Assembly (NCBI GenBank): GCA_024408015.1
Contig: JAKSVJ010000004.1
Span: 1 to 18,122 of the forward strand
Length of the DNA: 18,122 bases
Origin: Clostridia bacterium
GTDB lineage: Bacteria; Bacillota; Clostridia; Oscillospirales; CAG-272
Direction of reading: 5' to 3'
Positions 6,430-14,493 of this stretch are shown here, one piece after another. The position numbers and the translations under genes were made by a program. Numbering within the stretch: the first letter of the stretch is position 1; every line of letters starts with the position of its first letter. Below the pieces are notes generated by a model. That model did no database searches and was not told the DNA's origin. It saw only the letters and a program-made list of their open reading frames with translations.

Positions 6430-8343
6430 ATGGAATATTACATAGACAACATAGACGTAGCAATAATAGGTGCTGGTCACGCTGGGGTTGAAGCTTCCCT
6501 AGCATCCGCAAGACTTGGATGCAAAACCACTTTGTTTACAATATCAAATGACGCTGTTGCAAACATGCCTTGTAATCCCTCAATAGGTGGCACAGGAAAA
6601 GGACAGCTGGTATTTGAAATCGATGCCCTAGGGGGCGAGATGGGTCGAGCTGCCGACAAAGTAACATTGCAGGATAGAATGCTAAATTTAAGCAAGGGTC
6701 CTGCAGTACATTCAAAGCGTGTTCAGGCTGATAGACGTTACTATCAAGACTTAATGAAGAAGACAATTGAGCACACAGATAACCTAACTTTAGTGCAAGC
6801 GGAAATCGTGGATATTCAGGTGGCGTCTGACAATTCAGGAAATCGACTTTGGAAAGTAATAACAATGTTAGACGGATATTACTATGCTAAAGCTGTAGTA
6901 ATTTGTACCGGTACTTATCTTGATTCTCGTATCATAATCGGCGAATATATGAAGAGCTCAGGACCAGATGGAATGCATGCAGCTATCGGTTTAACTGAAT
7001 CTTTAAAGAAACTCGGCGTTAAAATAATGAGATTTAAAACTGGCACACCACCTCGTATAGACGAGCGTAGCGTAAACCTTGAAGTTTTGGATAAACAGGA
7101 TGGGGACCCTGTTACACCATATTCTTCAGATACAAGTGAAGAAGATTTGGACAATAGGCCAAAGATGCCATGTTATATTGCATACACAAATCTTGAAACT
7201 CACAAGATTATTAAGGATAACATTAATAGATCGCCACTTTACTCAGGACAAATCGAAGGAATTGGTCCAAGATATTGTCCAAGTATTGAGGATAAAGTCG
7301 TTAGATTTTCTGATAAAGAACGCCATCAGTTATTCCTTGAACCAATGGGAAAAGGTAGCAATGAGCTATATTTACAGGGATTTTCATCCTCGATGCCAGC
7401 TGATGTACAAATCAGAATGCTCCATTCATTGAAGGGCTTTGAAAACGCGGTTGTCATGAGATCCGCCTATGCTATTGAGTATGATTGTAGTGACCCAACT
7501 CAACTTAAAGCTTCACTTGAATTCAAAGATATTCCTGGCTTATTTGGCGCCGGACAATTTAACGGGACATCGGGATATGAAGAGGCTGCTGCACAAGGTA
7601 TAATAGCTGGTATTAACGCAGCTCAGTATGTCAAGGGTCTTGAACCACTAACATTGACTCGTAATTCATCATATATTGGTACTCTTATTGACGATTTGGT
7701 AACAAAAGGCACAAATGAGCCATATAGAATGATGACTTCTCGTTCGGAATTCAGATTAATATTGCGTCAAGACAATGCAGATTCTAGGTTATCAGAACTC
7801 GGACATAAAGTCGGACTTCTTAGCGAAGAAAGATATCAAAAGTACCTAAAAAAGCAAGAAACTATCAAAAATGAGAAAGAAAGACTCAAAACAACTGTAA
7901 TTTCTCCATCAGAAACAATAAACAAGATATTAGAATCAGTCAACGAACCTCCAATTACAACAGGAGTACATCTTGCTGATTTGTTAAAGAGACCGACAAT
8001 TACTTACGATTTACTAGAAGAAGTCGATACATATCGTCCAAAACTACCAAAATCCATCATATTAACAGTTCAAACTGACATAAAATACGAAGGATATATT
8101 AAAAAACAGCTTCAAGATGCTGAAAGATTCGATAAACTAGAGAAAAAACTATTGCCTAGCGATATAGATTATATGTCTATAAAAGGAATTTCAATTGAAG
8201 CTTCACAAAAACTAACAAAATTTAGGCCTGTTTCAATAGGTGCTGCATCGAGAATTTCCGGTGTATCTCCAGCAGATATTACAGTTTTACTTATATATTT
8301 AGACTCAAAGACACCGGAAAAACATTTAAAGGATCAAAAATGA
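6430..8343 (+). CDS. mnmG: MnmG (GidA), tRNA uridine-34 carboxymethylaminomethyl modification subunit
   Basis: A 637-residue FAD protein of full family length. With MnmE (not in this window) it installs the (carboxymethyl)aminomethyl group at U34 of several tRNAs, using methylene-tetrahydrofolate. Landmarks are the dinucleotide-binding GAGHAG (14-19), the catalytic cysteine C48 in MPCNPSIGG, KGQLVFEIDALGGEMG, KTGTPPR (203-209), the second active-site cysteine C283 in GPRYCPSIEDK, GQFNGTSGYEEAAAQG (375-390), and the SRSEFRLILRQDNAD helix. The C-terminal helical domain ends in ISGVSPADI. The ATG follows AAGGA. Its TGA stop overlaps the rsmG ATG in ATGA. The gene is intact and ordinary. Confidence 0.97.
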   Translation: MEYYIDNIDVAIIGAGHAGVEASLASARLGCKTTLFTISNDAVANMPCNPSIGGTGKGQLVFEIDALGGEMGRAADKVTLQDRMLNLSKGPAVHSKRVQADRRYYQDLMKKTIEHTDNLTLVQAEIVDIQVASDNSGNRLWKVITMLDGYYYAKAVVICTGTYLDSRIIIGEYMKSSGPDGMHAAIGLTESLKKLGVKIMRFKTGTPPRIDERSVNLEVLDKQDGDPVTPYSSDTSEEDLDNRPKMPCYIAYTNLETHKIIKDNINRSPLYSGQIEGIGPRYCPSIEDKVVRFSDKERHQLFLEPMGKGSNELYLQGFSSSMPADVQIRMLHSLKGFENAVVMRSAYAIEYDCSDPTQLKASLEFKDIPGLFGAGQFNGTSGYEEAAAQGIIAGINAAQYVKGLEPLTLTRNSSYIGTLIDDLVTKGTNEPYRMMTSRSEFRLILRQDNADSRLSELGHKVGLLSEERYQKYLKKQETIKNEKERLKTTVISPSETINKILESVNEPPITTGVHLADLLKRPTITYDLLEEVDTYRPKLPKSIILTVQTDIKYEGYIKKQLQDAERFDKLEKKLLPSDIDYMSIKGISIEASQKLTKFRPVSIGAASRISGVSPADITVLLIYLDSKTPEKHLKDQK

Positions 8344-9071
8344 CCAAACAAGAGTATTTAGAACTATCAAAAAAGTTATTTAAAAAAAATGATCTTGAAG
8401 ATATTTATAGTGAGGAATTAATCTTTAAACTCCAAAAATTATCTGATATTTTTCTCGAAACTAACTCTCACATGAACTTAACAGCAATCAAAGACGAAAA
8501 ACTAGTGATTTCTAGACACTTTATTGACTGTTTAATGTGTATTAAAGAAATACCAAGCGGAGCAAAAGTGCTTGACGTGGGCAGCGGTGGTGGAATGCCA
8601 TCACTTCCGATTGCAATTGCTAGGCCTGATGTTACTGTGGTTGCTCTCGATGCGACTGCAAAAAAAATCAATTACATCATTAATACGGCAAATTTGCTTG
8701 GTTTAAGTAATCTGACTGGTATTTCAGGTAGAGCAGAAGAATTAGCAAACACAAAAATGCGCGAATCTTTTGATGTGGTTACCGCAAGAGCAGTAGCTGA
8801 ATTAAGAATATTGGCAGAATGGTGTGCTCCATATATAAAGACAAACGGTCTATTTATAGCACTGAAGGGAAAAAATGCACTTGAAGAAGTTAGCAATGCT
8901 CAAAATGCCTTAAAAACCTTGTCTTTATGCACATTAAAGGAAGATAAAAGTAATCTTGTCGATTTTGATGGTACAATTTCAGATAGATACACTTTAGTGT
9001 ATAAAAAATCAGCTGCAACCAAGAAACAGTATCCAAGAAAAAACGCACAAATTATGAAAAACCCTCTCTAA
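8340..9071 (+). CDS. rsmG: RsmG (GidB), 16S rRNA guanine-527 N7-methyltransferase
   Basis: A 243-residue Rossmann-fold SAM methyltransferase that makes m7G527 in the 530 loop of 16S rRNA. The SAM site is KVLDVGSGGGMPSLPIAI (77-94), followed by the acidic strand VVALDAT (100-106). The family also shows HFIDCL (60-65), the VTARAVAEL loop, and the typical C-terminal YPRKNAQIMKNPL. It overlaps mnmG by four bases (ATGA), so translation is coupled. The stop codon directly abuts the first parS site, whose palindrome begins at the next base. Loss of this enzyme in other bacteria gives low-level streptomycin resistance. Confidence 0.96.
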   Translation: MTKQEYLELSKKLFKKNDLEDIYSEELIFKLQKLSDIFLETNSHMNLTAIKDEKLVISRHFIDCLMCIKEIPSGAKVLDVGSGGGMPSLPIAIARPDVTVVALDATAKKINYIINTANLLGLSNLTGISGRAEELANTKMRESFDVVTARAVAELRILAEWCAPYIKTNGLFIALKGKNALEEVSNAQNALKTLSLCTLKEDKSNLVDFDGTISDRYTLVYKKSAATKKQYPRKNAQIMKNPL

Positions 9072-9087
9072 TGTTCCACGTGGAACA
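9072..9087. other. parS: parS site 1 (ParB-binding centromere palindrome)
   Basis: TGTTCCACGTGGAACA is a perfect 16-bp palindrome and a near match to the conserved chromosomal parS consensus (TGTTNCACGTGAAACA). Symmetry extends to 20 bp (9070-9089), into the rsmG stop codon. It lies next to parA and parB, as expected for origin-proximal parS clusters. ParB loads here, binds CTP and spreads as a clamp. Confidence 0.93.
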
Positions 9088-9110
9088 TTTTAAAAAACAT
9101 CAAAACCAAG

Positions 9111-9136
9111 GCAAATGTTCCACGTGGAACATTTGC
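9111..9136. other. parS: parS site 2, inside a 26-bp perfect palindrome
   Basis: The same core, TGTTCCACGTGGAACA, recurs at 9116-9131, 44 bases from the first copy (about four helix turns). Perfect symmetry extends to 26 bp, and a T-rich run (9137-9141) follows on the plus strand. In RNA this would be a strong hairpin, so the site may also serve as the rho-independent terminator of rlmH-mnmG-rsmG. The terminator role is inferred. Confidence 0.92.
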
Positions 9137-9164
9137 TTTTTGTTTTGCGTAACACTCATATTTA

Positions 9165-9193
9165 TTGACATAAAAATACCATAATGGTATAAT
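9165..9193 (+). promoter_or_regulatory. parAB promoter with embedded palindromic operator
   Basis: An exact consensus promoter: TTGACA (9165-9170), 17-base spacer, TATAAT (9188-9193). A 15-bp palindrome of arms ATACCAT (9176-9182) and ATGGTAT (9184-9190) fills the spacer and overlaps the -10, a classic repressor-blocking position. It is unrelated to parS in sequence. Confidence 0.78.
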
Positions 9194-9225
9194 ATTTGCG
9201 AAGAAAACAATAAGGAGTGCTAATT

Positions 9226-9978
9226 TTGAAAACTTTAGTATTTGCAAACCAAAAAGGTGGAGTTGGTAAAACAACAAGCGCAGTTAATATAGCAGCAGCA
9301 CTAGGATTGCTTGGAAAAAAGACAATTATCATAGATTTTGACCCACAAGGCAATGCTTCAAGTGGTGTAGGAGTTACAAAACCAAGCAAAACAATATATG
9401 AAGTTGTTATTGGTAATGCGAAGGCATCAGATGCAATTATTACAACAAAATATAAAAACTTAGATATTATTCCTGCTAATATGAATCTTGCAGCTGCAGA
9501 CTTTGAACTTGCTGACATGGAACACAGAGAAAGCAAGCTGAAAGATGCTTTAAACACTATAGCTAATAGATACGACTATGCAATACTAGATTGTCCTCCT
9601 TCTTTAGGTTTATTAACAGTTAATGCATTGACTGCCGGAGATGGTGTTATAGTGCCTATGCAATGTGAATATTTCTCACTTGAAGGTCTTTCACAGATCA
9701 TTATGACAGTAAAACAGGTGAAAAAGTTATATAATCCAAACCTTACTTTAACTGGTATACTAATTACTATGTATAATGGTCGTCTAAATCTATCTGTATC
9801 AGTTTTAGACGAAATTAAGAAATATTATGCAGATAAGTTATTTAAAACTGCAATTCAAAGAAATGTACGTGTTTCTGAAGCTCCTAGCTACGGAATGCCT
9901 ATTCAATATTATGATAAATATTCAAAAGGTGGTATTCAGTATGCAGAGGTTGCAAAAGAAATTGTTGAAAGGATATAA
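9226..9978 (+). CDS. parA: ParA/Soj chromosome-partitioning ATPase
   Basis: A 250-residue deviant-Walker ATPase that binds DNA non-specifically as an ATP dimer and is released by ParB. Landmarks are the deviant Walker A KGGVGKTT (10-17), the DFDPQG strand (37-42), Walker B YAILDCPPSLGLL with D122, and PMQCEYFSLEGL. There is no N-terminal DNA-binding extension, as in chromosomal Soj. I chose TTG 9226 (MKTLVFANQKGG). It sits 8 bases after AAGGAG (9212-9217) and gives the family's usual N-terminus. The GTG at 9217 would overlap the ribosome site. It is followed two bases later by parB. The operon is likely controlled by the spacer palindrome in its promoter. In related Firmicutes Soj also modulates DnaA. 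Confidence 0.95.
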   Translation: MKTLVFANQKGGVGKTTSAVNIAAALGLLGKKTIIIDFDPQGNASSGVGVTKPSKTIYEVVIGNAKASDAIITTKYKNLDIIPANMNLAAADFELADMEHRESKLKDALNTIANRYDYAILDCPPSLGLLTVNALTAGDGVIVPMQCEYFSLEGLSQIIMTVKQVKKLYNPNLTLTGILITMYNGRLNLSVSVLDEIKKYYADKLFKTAIQRNVRVSEAPSYGMPIQYYDKYSKGGIQYAEVAKEIVERI

Positions 9979-9980
9979 TT

Positions 9981-10850
9981 ATGGCAATTAAAAAAGGTGG
10001 CCTCGGTAGAGGTCTTGGGGCTATACTCGAAGATAATACAACAAAAGAGAACGAAAAAACAAATTTAATAAGATTATCAGAAATAGAACCAAATGTTGAT
10101 CAACCAAGAAAAGAATTTGATCCTGAAGAGTTAGCTTCTTTGGCAGATTCTATATCAGAATATGGCGTATTACAGCCAATTACCGTTAGAAGCATAGGTG
10201 CATCATATCAAATTATAGCCGGTGAAAGACGTTGGCGAGCAGCTAGAATGGCAGGTCTAAGTGAAGTTCCTGTTATTGTCATAGATGCTGATGATAAAAA
10301 GGCAGCCGAAATTGCTCTTGTAGAAAACATTCAAAGAAAAGACTTAACTCCACTTGAAGAGGCAGAAGCATATCAAACATTAATTGAAGAATATGATTTG
10401 ACTCAAGAAGAAGTCGGAAAAAGAGTTGGTAAAAGTCGTTCGGTTATAACAAATTCACTTAGACTTCTTGAGCTTCCAGATGCCATAAAATCTTACATAA
10501 ATAATGGCTCAATTTCAGAAGGTCATGCCAAAGTTTTAGCAGGTATAAAAGACCCGAAAATCCTTGCCACTGCTACAAATACAGTCATTGAGAAGCAACT
10601 TTCAGTTCGAGAAACAGAGCGTCTTGTTAAGTTCTTGACAGCTCCGAAAAACACGGGCAGCAAAGCATCAAAAGATGGCGTAAATTATACAAAATTATTG
10701 GAAAAAGACATTCAAAAAAGACTAGGTAGAACAGTCAAAATTGTTGAGAATGGTGATAAGAGTTCAATCACTATTGGGTTCACTGACAATGAAGATTTAG
10801 AAAAAATCCTCAAACTTCTTTGCGGTGAAGACTACATCTCAAATATATAA
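9981..10850 (+). CDS. parB: ParB/Spo0J CTP-dependent centromere-binding protein
   Basis: A 289-residue ParB of usual size. The N-terminal GGLGRGLGAIL (6-16) is the peptide that contacts and stimulates ParA. The CTP-binding N-domain shows GERRWRAA (81-88) and ENIQRKDLTPLEEAEAY (115-131). The helix-turn-helix that reads parS covers about 141-163 (TQEEVGKRVGKSRSVITNSL). The end is a short C-terminal dimerisation domain (SSITIGFTDNEDLEKILKLL). It lies two bases after parA with AAAGGA as ribosome site. Two cognate parS sites lie just upstream of the operon. No second ParB-like gene (noc) is found between rsmG and parA, unlike in Bacillus. Confidence 0.96.
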   Translation: MAIKKGGLGRGLGAILEDNTTKENEKTNLIRLSEIEPNVDQPRKEFDPEELASLADSISEYGVLQPITVRSIGASYQIIAGERRWRAARMAGLSEVPVIVIDADDKKAAEIALVENIQRKDLTPLEEAEAYQTLIEEYDLTQEEVGKRVGKSRSVITNSLRLLELPDAIKSYINNGSISEGHAKVLAGIKDPKILATATNTVIEKQLSVRETERLVKFLTAPKNTGSKASKDGVNYTKLLEKDIQKRLGRTVKIVENGDKSSITIGFTDNEDLEKILKLLCGEDYISNI

Positions 10851-10861
10851 CGAGGTAATTT

Positions 10862-11311
10862 ATGGTAAAATTATTAGCCGCTACAGTTTTGGGTTTATCA
10901 CAACAAGATTTAAAAACTCTAATGTGGTGTGTGATAGCAGGTATATGCATCGCTCTATTTGTAACATTTATCAACAAAGCAGTTACAGGCTCAATAGTAA
11001 AAGCATTGTTTGACAACGAAGCTTTTGACGACTATTCTGCTAAATCACCAAAAGAACTTGGATATTTGGAAAATTCAATGGCATATATTTCATTCAAAAA
11101 GTCTGAAATTATTAAAAAAATCATCGCATTTTCCTATGAAAACCCAGACGCAACAGAGATAACATTAGAAACCAAATTATATATAAAACCGGAAGCAAAA
11201 AAGCGTGCTCAAGAACAATTTGTTCTAAAGAAAGATGAAGTAATTACAATTTTTGTTGGAATTTTTGCAGCATTAGCAATAGGTTTTATTGTTACATTAA
11301 TTGCATTCTAA
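10862..11311 (+). CDS. Small two-helix membrane protein, function unknown
   Basis: A 149-residue protein with two predicted membrane helices, at about 19-42 (LMWCVIAGICIALFVTFINK) and 126-148, joined by a hydrophilic middle of about 80 residues (FDNEAFDDYSAKSPKELGYLEN and ETKLYIKPEAKKRAQEQF). The order helix-soluble-helix puts the middle on one side of the membrane. I do not recognise a family. The gene starts 11 bases after parB behind GAGGT and ends at a strong terminator, so it is probably the third gene of the parAB operon. Co-transcription may mean a membrane role tied to the cell cycle, but nothing in the sequence proves that. No signal peptide cleavage site or catalytic motif is seen. 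Confidence 0.8.
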   Translation: MVKLLAATVLGLSQQDLKTLMWCVIAGICIALFVTFINKAVTGSIVKALFDNEAFDDYSAKSPKELGYLENSMAYISFKKSEIIKKIIAFSYENPDATEITLETKLYIKPEAKKRAQEQFVLKKDEVITIFVGIFAALAIGFIVTLIAF

Positions 11312-11316
11312 GATTC

Positions 11317-11341
11317 ATCCTCTCTTTTGAGAGGATTTTTC
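11317..11341 (+). terminator. Terminator of the parAB operon
   Basis: Perfect 8-bp stem ATCCTCTC/GAGAGGAT (11317-11324, 11329-11336) with a TTTT loop and a T-rich tail (11336-11340, then CTTTTG). It begins six bases after the stop codon of the small membrane protein gene. Confidence 0.88.
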
Positions 11342-11351
11342 TTTTGAATAG

Positions 11352-11380
11352 TTGAAAAATTTAATCATTTGGATTAAAAT
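11352..11380 (+). promoter_or_regulatory. Promoter of the permease gene
   Basis: TTGAAA (11352-11357), 17-base spacer, TAAAAT (11375-11380), about 30 bases before the start codon. A GAGGT ribosome site is in between. Confidence 0.58.
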
Positions 11381-11410
11381 CATCATTACAAAATCTAACG
11401 AGGTCAATCT

Positions 11411-12721
11411 ATGTTAATCGCTCTAATTCTAGCCGCAATAACATGTCTTTTAATGATATTGAGCGTTTTGTTTTTTCCAAAAATCACTATTAAAAATAAG
11501 TCTATTTCAACTTATTGGATAATAGTATTAATAGGGGCAATTTTTGTTGCTATTGCTGGAAAAACAGACTTTTCAACCATTCTTTCTAAACTTACTGAAA
11601 ATAGCTCAATTAACCCATTGAAGATACTTGTTTTATTTATCTCAATGACAATATTATCAATTTATCTTGACGAACTTGGATTCTTTAGATATCTTGCAAA
11701 CATAACTCTAAAAAGAGCAAACACGAGTCAATTTAAGTTGTTTCTATTACTATATATTACCGTTTCGATTTTGACTGTCTTCACATCAAATGATATCATT
11801 ATTCTTTCTTTCACGCCTTTTATATGCTACTTTAGTAAAAATGCAAAGATAAGTCCAATTCCATATTTAGCGGCAGAATTTGTGGCAGCCAATACTTGGA
11901 GTATGGCTTTAATTATTGGTAATCCAACTAATATTTATCTTGCTACTGCATATAATATATCTTTCGTGGATTATGTAAAAATAATGATAATTCCAACGAT
12001 CATATCAGGAATTGTAGCATTTTTGATGTTGTATTTAATGTTTAGAAAAAAGCTGTCAGAACAAATTAATGGAACACCAGAAGACATAAAAATTAAAGAT
12101 AAAACAGCACTTATAATTGGACTAACTCATCTAGCTATATGCACAATCTTTCTTGCAATTGGATCATATATTGATGTTGAGATGTGGATAGTATCTTTTA
12201 GTGCAGTCATTAGTTTGTTTATTATTACATTAGTATCTTCATTATTTAGAAAAACCAAGCCAACAGAACTAAAACAATCTCTCAAGAGAGCTCCTTGGCA
12301 ATTAATCCCATTTGTACTCTCGATGTTTGTGATAATACTTGTCCTTTCAAAAAACGGTATTACAAATTATTTGACAGATTTCTTTGGGAAAGAAAAATCT
12401 CCTTGGTTGATTTTCAAATACGGTTATGGTTCATTTATTTTTGCAAATATAATCAACAACATACCAATGAGTGTCCTATTTAGTGCAATTATTGAACCTC
12501 TGGGCATAGAAATAGCAAATAAAGCTGTATTTGCAAGTATTGTTGGTTCTAATATTGGTGCTTTCATGACCCCAATAGGCGCTCTTGCTGGAATTATGTG
12601 GAGTTCAATTATAGCTTCACACGATATCAAATTTAAATATATAGACTTCTTGAAGATAGGTATTATTGTTGCGATACCAACCATTACAGTTTGTCTTGTG
12701 GTTTTGGGGTTGTTTATATAA
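11411..12721 (+). CDS. ArsB/NhaD-type (ion transporter superfamily) permease
   Basis: A 436-residue polytopic membrane protein with about 11-12 hydrophobic segments and two inverted halves, typical of the ArsB/NhaD/SLC13 superfamily. The first half carries FTSNDIIILSFTPFI (124-138) and IIGNPTNIYLA (168-178). The second carries ANIINNIPMSVLF (345-357) and GSNIGAFMTPIGALAGIMW (379-397). These match the ArsB pattern (NNLP, and G-x-N-x-G-x-x-x-T-P-I-G-S-L-A). The substrate is not determined: arsenite, Na+/H+ exchange or a dicarboxylate-like anion are all possible. There is no arsR, arsA or arsC beside it, which weakens an arsenic role. It has its own promoter and terminator and is therefore a single-gene unit. 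The ATG is supported by GAGGT nearby. Confidence 0.83.
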   Translation: MLIALILAAITCLLMILSVLFFPKITIKNKSISTYWIIVLIGAIFVAIAGKTDFSTILSKLTENSSINPLKILVLFISMTILSIYLDELGFFRYLANITLKRANTSQFKLFLLLYITVSILTVFTSNDIIILSFTPFICYFSKNAKISPIPYLAAEFVAANTWSMALIIGNPTNIYLATAYNISFVDYVKIMIIPTIISGIVAFLMLYLMFRKKLSEQINGTPEDIKIKDKTALIIGLTHLAICTIFLAIGSYIDVEMWIVSFSAVISLFIITLVSSLFRKTKPTELKQSLKRAPWQLIPFVLSMFVIILVLSKNGITNYLTDFFGKEKSPWLIFKYGYGSFIFANIINNIPMSVLFSAIIEPLGIEIANKAVFASIVGSNIGAFMTPIGALAGIMWSSIIASHDIKFKYIDFLKIGIIVAIPTITVCLVVLGLFI

Positions 12722-12724
12722 AAT

Positions 12725-12754
12725 TATAAGGCTCACATTTGTGGGCCTCTTATA
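12725..12754 (+). terminator. Terminator-like hairpin after the permease gene
   Basis: Stem TATAAG-GCTCAC (12725-12736) pairs with GTGGGC-CT-CTTATA (12741-12754), with one G-U pair and a small bulge. The tail is AT-rich (TTAATTATATT) rather than a pure T-run, so termination may be partial. Confidence 0.6.
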
Positions 12755-12787
12755 TATTAATTATATTATATATAACAAATTCTAATG

Positions 12788-12816
12788 TTGACATACCTTC
12801 ATTTTGGCTTTATAAT
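12788..12816 (+). promoter_or_regulatory. Consensus promoter of rny
   Basis: TTGACA (12788-12793), exactly 17 bases, TATAAT (12811-12816): a perfect sigma-A consensus, implying strong constitutive transcription. An 11-base near repeat of the -35 region (ATGTTGACATA at 12785, ATGTTGAAATA at 12825) may mark a weaker second -35, but its -10 is poor. Confidence 0.82.
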
Positions 12817-12863
12817 GACTATGTATGTTGAAATACTGTGACATATAGCGTAATGCCACTGTC

Positions 12864-12882
12864 AATATATCTAAAATATATT
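12864..12882 (+). promoter_or_regulatory. AT-rich leader hairpin just before the rny ribosome site
   Basis: AATATAT (12864-12870) and ATATATT (12876-12882) can pair around a five-base loop, ending two bases before AAGGAGGG (12885-12892). An outer TGACA/TGTCA pair (12839-12843, 12860-12864) lies upstream in the roughly 80-base leader. The stem is weak, and any effect on translation or on autoregulation by RNase Y is speculative. Confidence 0.3.
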
Positions 12883-12904
12883 AAAAGGAGGGTATTCTAA
12901 CGAT

Positions 12905-14446
12905 ATGGAATTTGTATATATAGCTATCGGTCTTGTTGTTGGTGTTATTGCCGGAATATTCGTTGGTATTGTTATTCGCAAGAAAACAGCCGAAAAAGAA
13001 ATTGGCTCAGCAGAACAAGAAGCTAAGAGAATTGTAGAAGACGCCGTTAAAGAAGGCGAAACAAAGAAAAAAGAACTTATTGTTGAAGCAAAAGAAGATA
13101 TTCTCAAATCCAAGACTGAAGCTGAACGCGAAAACAAAGAACGTCGTCAAGAAATTATTCGTCTTGAAAATAGAGCTCTTGCAAAAGAAGAACAACTCGA
13201 CAAAAAACTCGAGAACCTCGAGCGTAAAGAAGAAACTCTAAACAACAAGATTAAAGAAGCCGGTGCTCTTCGTGAACAAATCGAAGGCATAAAAACTCAA
13301 CAGCTTGCAAAGCTTGAAGAAATCTCCGGCTATACACCTGAAACAGCAAAAGCTGAACTCGTTTCAAAAATCGAAACTGATGCGAAGCGCGAAGCTGCTG
13401 CAAAACTCATTCAAATTGAAGCCGAACTCAAAGACACTGCAGAAGATAAAGCAAAAGACATTATATCTCTTGCAATTCAAAGACTTGCATCTGAGCATGT
13501 TTCTGAGTCCACTGTCTCTGTAGTTACTATCCCTAACGATGAAATGAAAGGTAGAATCATTGGTCGTGAAGGAAGAAACATTCACAAGATTGAGACTCTC
13601 ACAGGAGTTGACCTTATTGTGGATGACACACCAGAAGCAATCACAATTTCTTGCTTTGATCCAATCAGAAGAGAAATTGCTCGTACGGCTCTTGAAAAGC
13701 TTATCACTGACGGTAGAATTCATCCAACTAGAATTGAAGAAACTGTTGAAAAAGCTCGTAAAGAAATTGAAGCTACTATTAGACACGCAGGTGAACAAGC
13801 AACATTTACAACCGGTGTTAATGGCATCAACCCTGAATTAATTAAATTCTTGGGTAGACTCAAATATCGTACAAGTTACGGTCAAAATGTTCTTGAACAT
13901 TCTATTGAAGTATCATATCTTGCCGGCATTATGGCAAACGAGTTGGGTGTTGATTCAATTCTTGCTAAACGTGCAGGTTTGTTACATGATATTGGTAAAT
14001 CACTTACACAAGAAGTTGAAGGTTCACACGTACAACTCGGTGTTGAGCTTGCAAAGAAGTTCAAAGAAAACAAAGAAGTTATCCATGCTATTGAAGCTCA
14101 TCATGGTGACGTTGAGCCTCATTCAATCATCGCAGTTCTCGTTCAAGCAGCCGATGCAATTAGTGCCGCAAGACCTGGTGCTCGTAGAGAGGACTTAGAG
14201 AACTACATTAAACGTCTACAAAAACTCGAGGAAATTTCTAACACTTACCCTGGTGTTGATAAATCTTACGCAGTACAAGCTGGTCGTGAAATTAGAATCA
14301 TGGTTAAACCTGAGCAGGTTAACGATGAACAGATGGTTGTAGTGGCACACGACATTGCTACACGTATCGAAAGCGAACTCGAATATCCAGGACAAATTAA
14401 AGTTAATGTAATTCGTGAAAGTAGAGCTGCCGATTACGCAAAATAA
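12905..14446 (+). CDS. rny: RNase Y, membrane-anchored endoribonuclease
   Basis: A 513-residue protein of full family length. It starts bulk mRNA decay by cleaving single-stranded RNA, preferring 5'-monophosphate ends, at the inner face of the membrane. Residues 1-25 are the membrane anchor. Residues 28-190 are a highly charged coiled coil (repeated K, E and R). A KH domain follows with GRIIGREGRN (216-225). The HD phosphohydrolase domain covers about 325-430, with HDIGKS (H361, D362), EAHHGD (397-402) and D417 in QAADAIS. The C-terminal domain ends RESRAADYAK. The start is ATG 12905, about 12 bases after AAGGAGGG, which is slightly long. Codon choice looks biased toward C-ending Leu and Asn codons, as in strongly expressed genes. 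It is transcribed alone between its own promoter and a strong terminator. Confidence 0.97.
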   Translation: MEFVYIAIGLVVGVIAGIFVGIVIRKKTAEKEIGSAEQEAKRIVEDAVKEGETKKKELIVEAKEDILKSKTEAERENKERRQEIIRLENRALAKEEQLDKKLENLERKEETLNNKIKEAGALREQIEGIKTQQLAKLEEISGYTPETAKAELVSKIETDAKREAAAKLIQIEAELKDTAEDKAKDIISLAIQRLASEHVSESTVSVVTIPNDEMKGRIIGREGRNIHKIETLTGVDLIVDDTPEAITISCFDPIRREIARTALEKLITDGRIHPTRIEETVEKARKEIEATIRHAGEQATFTTGVNGINPELIKFLGRLKYRTSYGQNVLEHSIEVSYLAGIMANELGVDSILAKRAGLLHDIGKSLTQEVEGSHVQLGVELAKKFKENKEVIHAIEAHHGDVEPHSIIAVLVQAADAISAARPGARREDLENYIKRLQKLEEISNTYPGVDKSYAVQAGREIRIMVKPEQVNDEQMVVVAHDIATRIESELEYPGQIKVNVIRESRAADYAK

Positions 14447-14459
14447 TCTATAGAAAGAT

Positions 14460-14488
14460 AGCGTTTCGGATTACCGAAACGCTTTTTT
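14460..14488 (+). terminator. Terminator after rny, just upstream of the ABC operon
   Basis: A perfect 10-bp stem (AGCGTTTCGG at 14460-14469, complement at 14474-14483) with loop ATTA, followed by TTTTTT (14483-14488). The tail ends only five bases before the next start codon (14494), so it may regulate read-through into the exporter operon as well as end rny. Confidence 0.9.
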
Positions 14489-14493
14489 ATGAC

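Noticed and set aside
9068..9557. Minus-strand open frames over the parS region and parA start
   Set aside because: They cross the parS palindromes and the parAB promoter and are antisense to a clearly recognised ParA. They have no domain or ribosome site.
9217..9978. Longer parA beginning at GTG 9217
   Set aside because: The GTG overlaps the AAGGAG ribosome site. TTG 9226 gives the normal ParA N-terminus.
10825..11013. Plus-strand 62-residue frame overlapping the end of parB
   Set aside because: It is out of frame with both parB and the membrane protein, which has a better ribosome site, hydrophobic helices and a terminator.
11411..12721. Arsenic resistance determinant
   Set aside because: The permease fits the ArsB/NhaD superfamily, but no arsR, arsA or arsC accompanies it, so an arsenite role is not supported.
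12828..12856. Second rny promoter from the repeated TTGAAA
   Set aside because: The matching -10 would be TAATGC, a poor fit, and a perfect consensus promoter lies 40 bases upstream.
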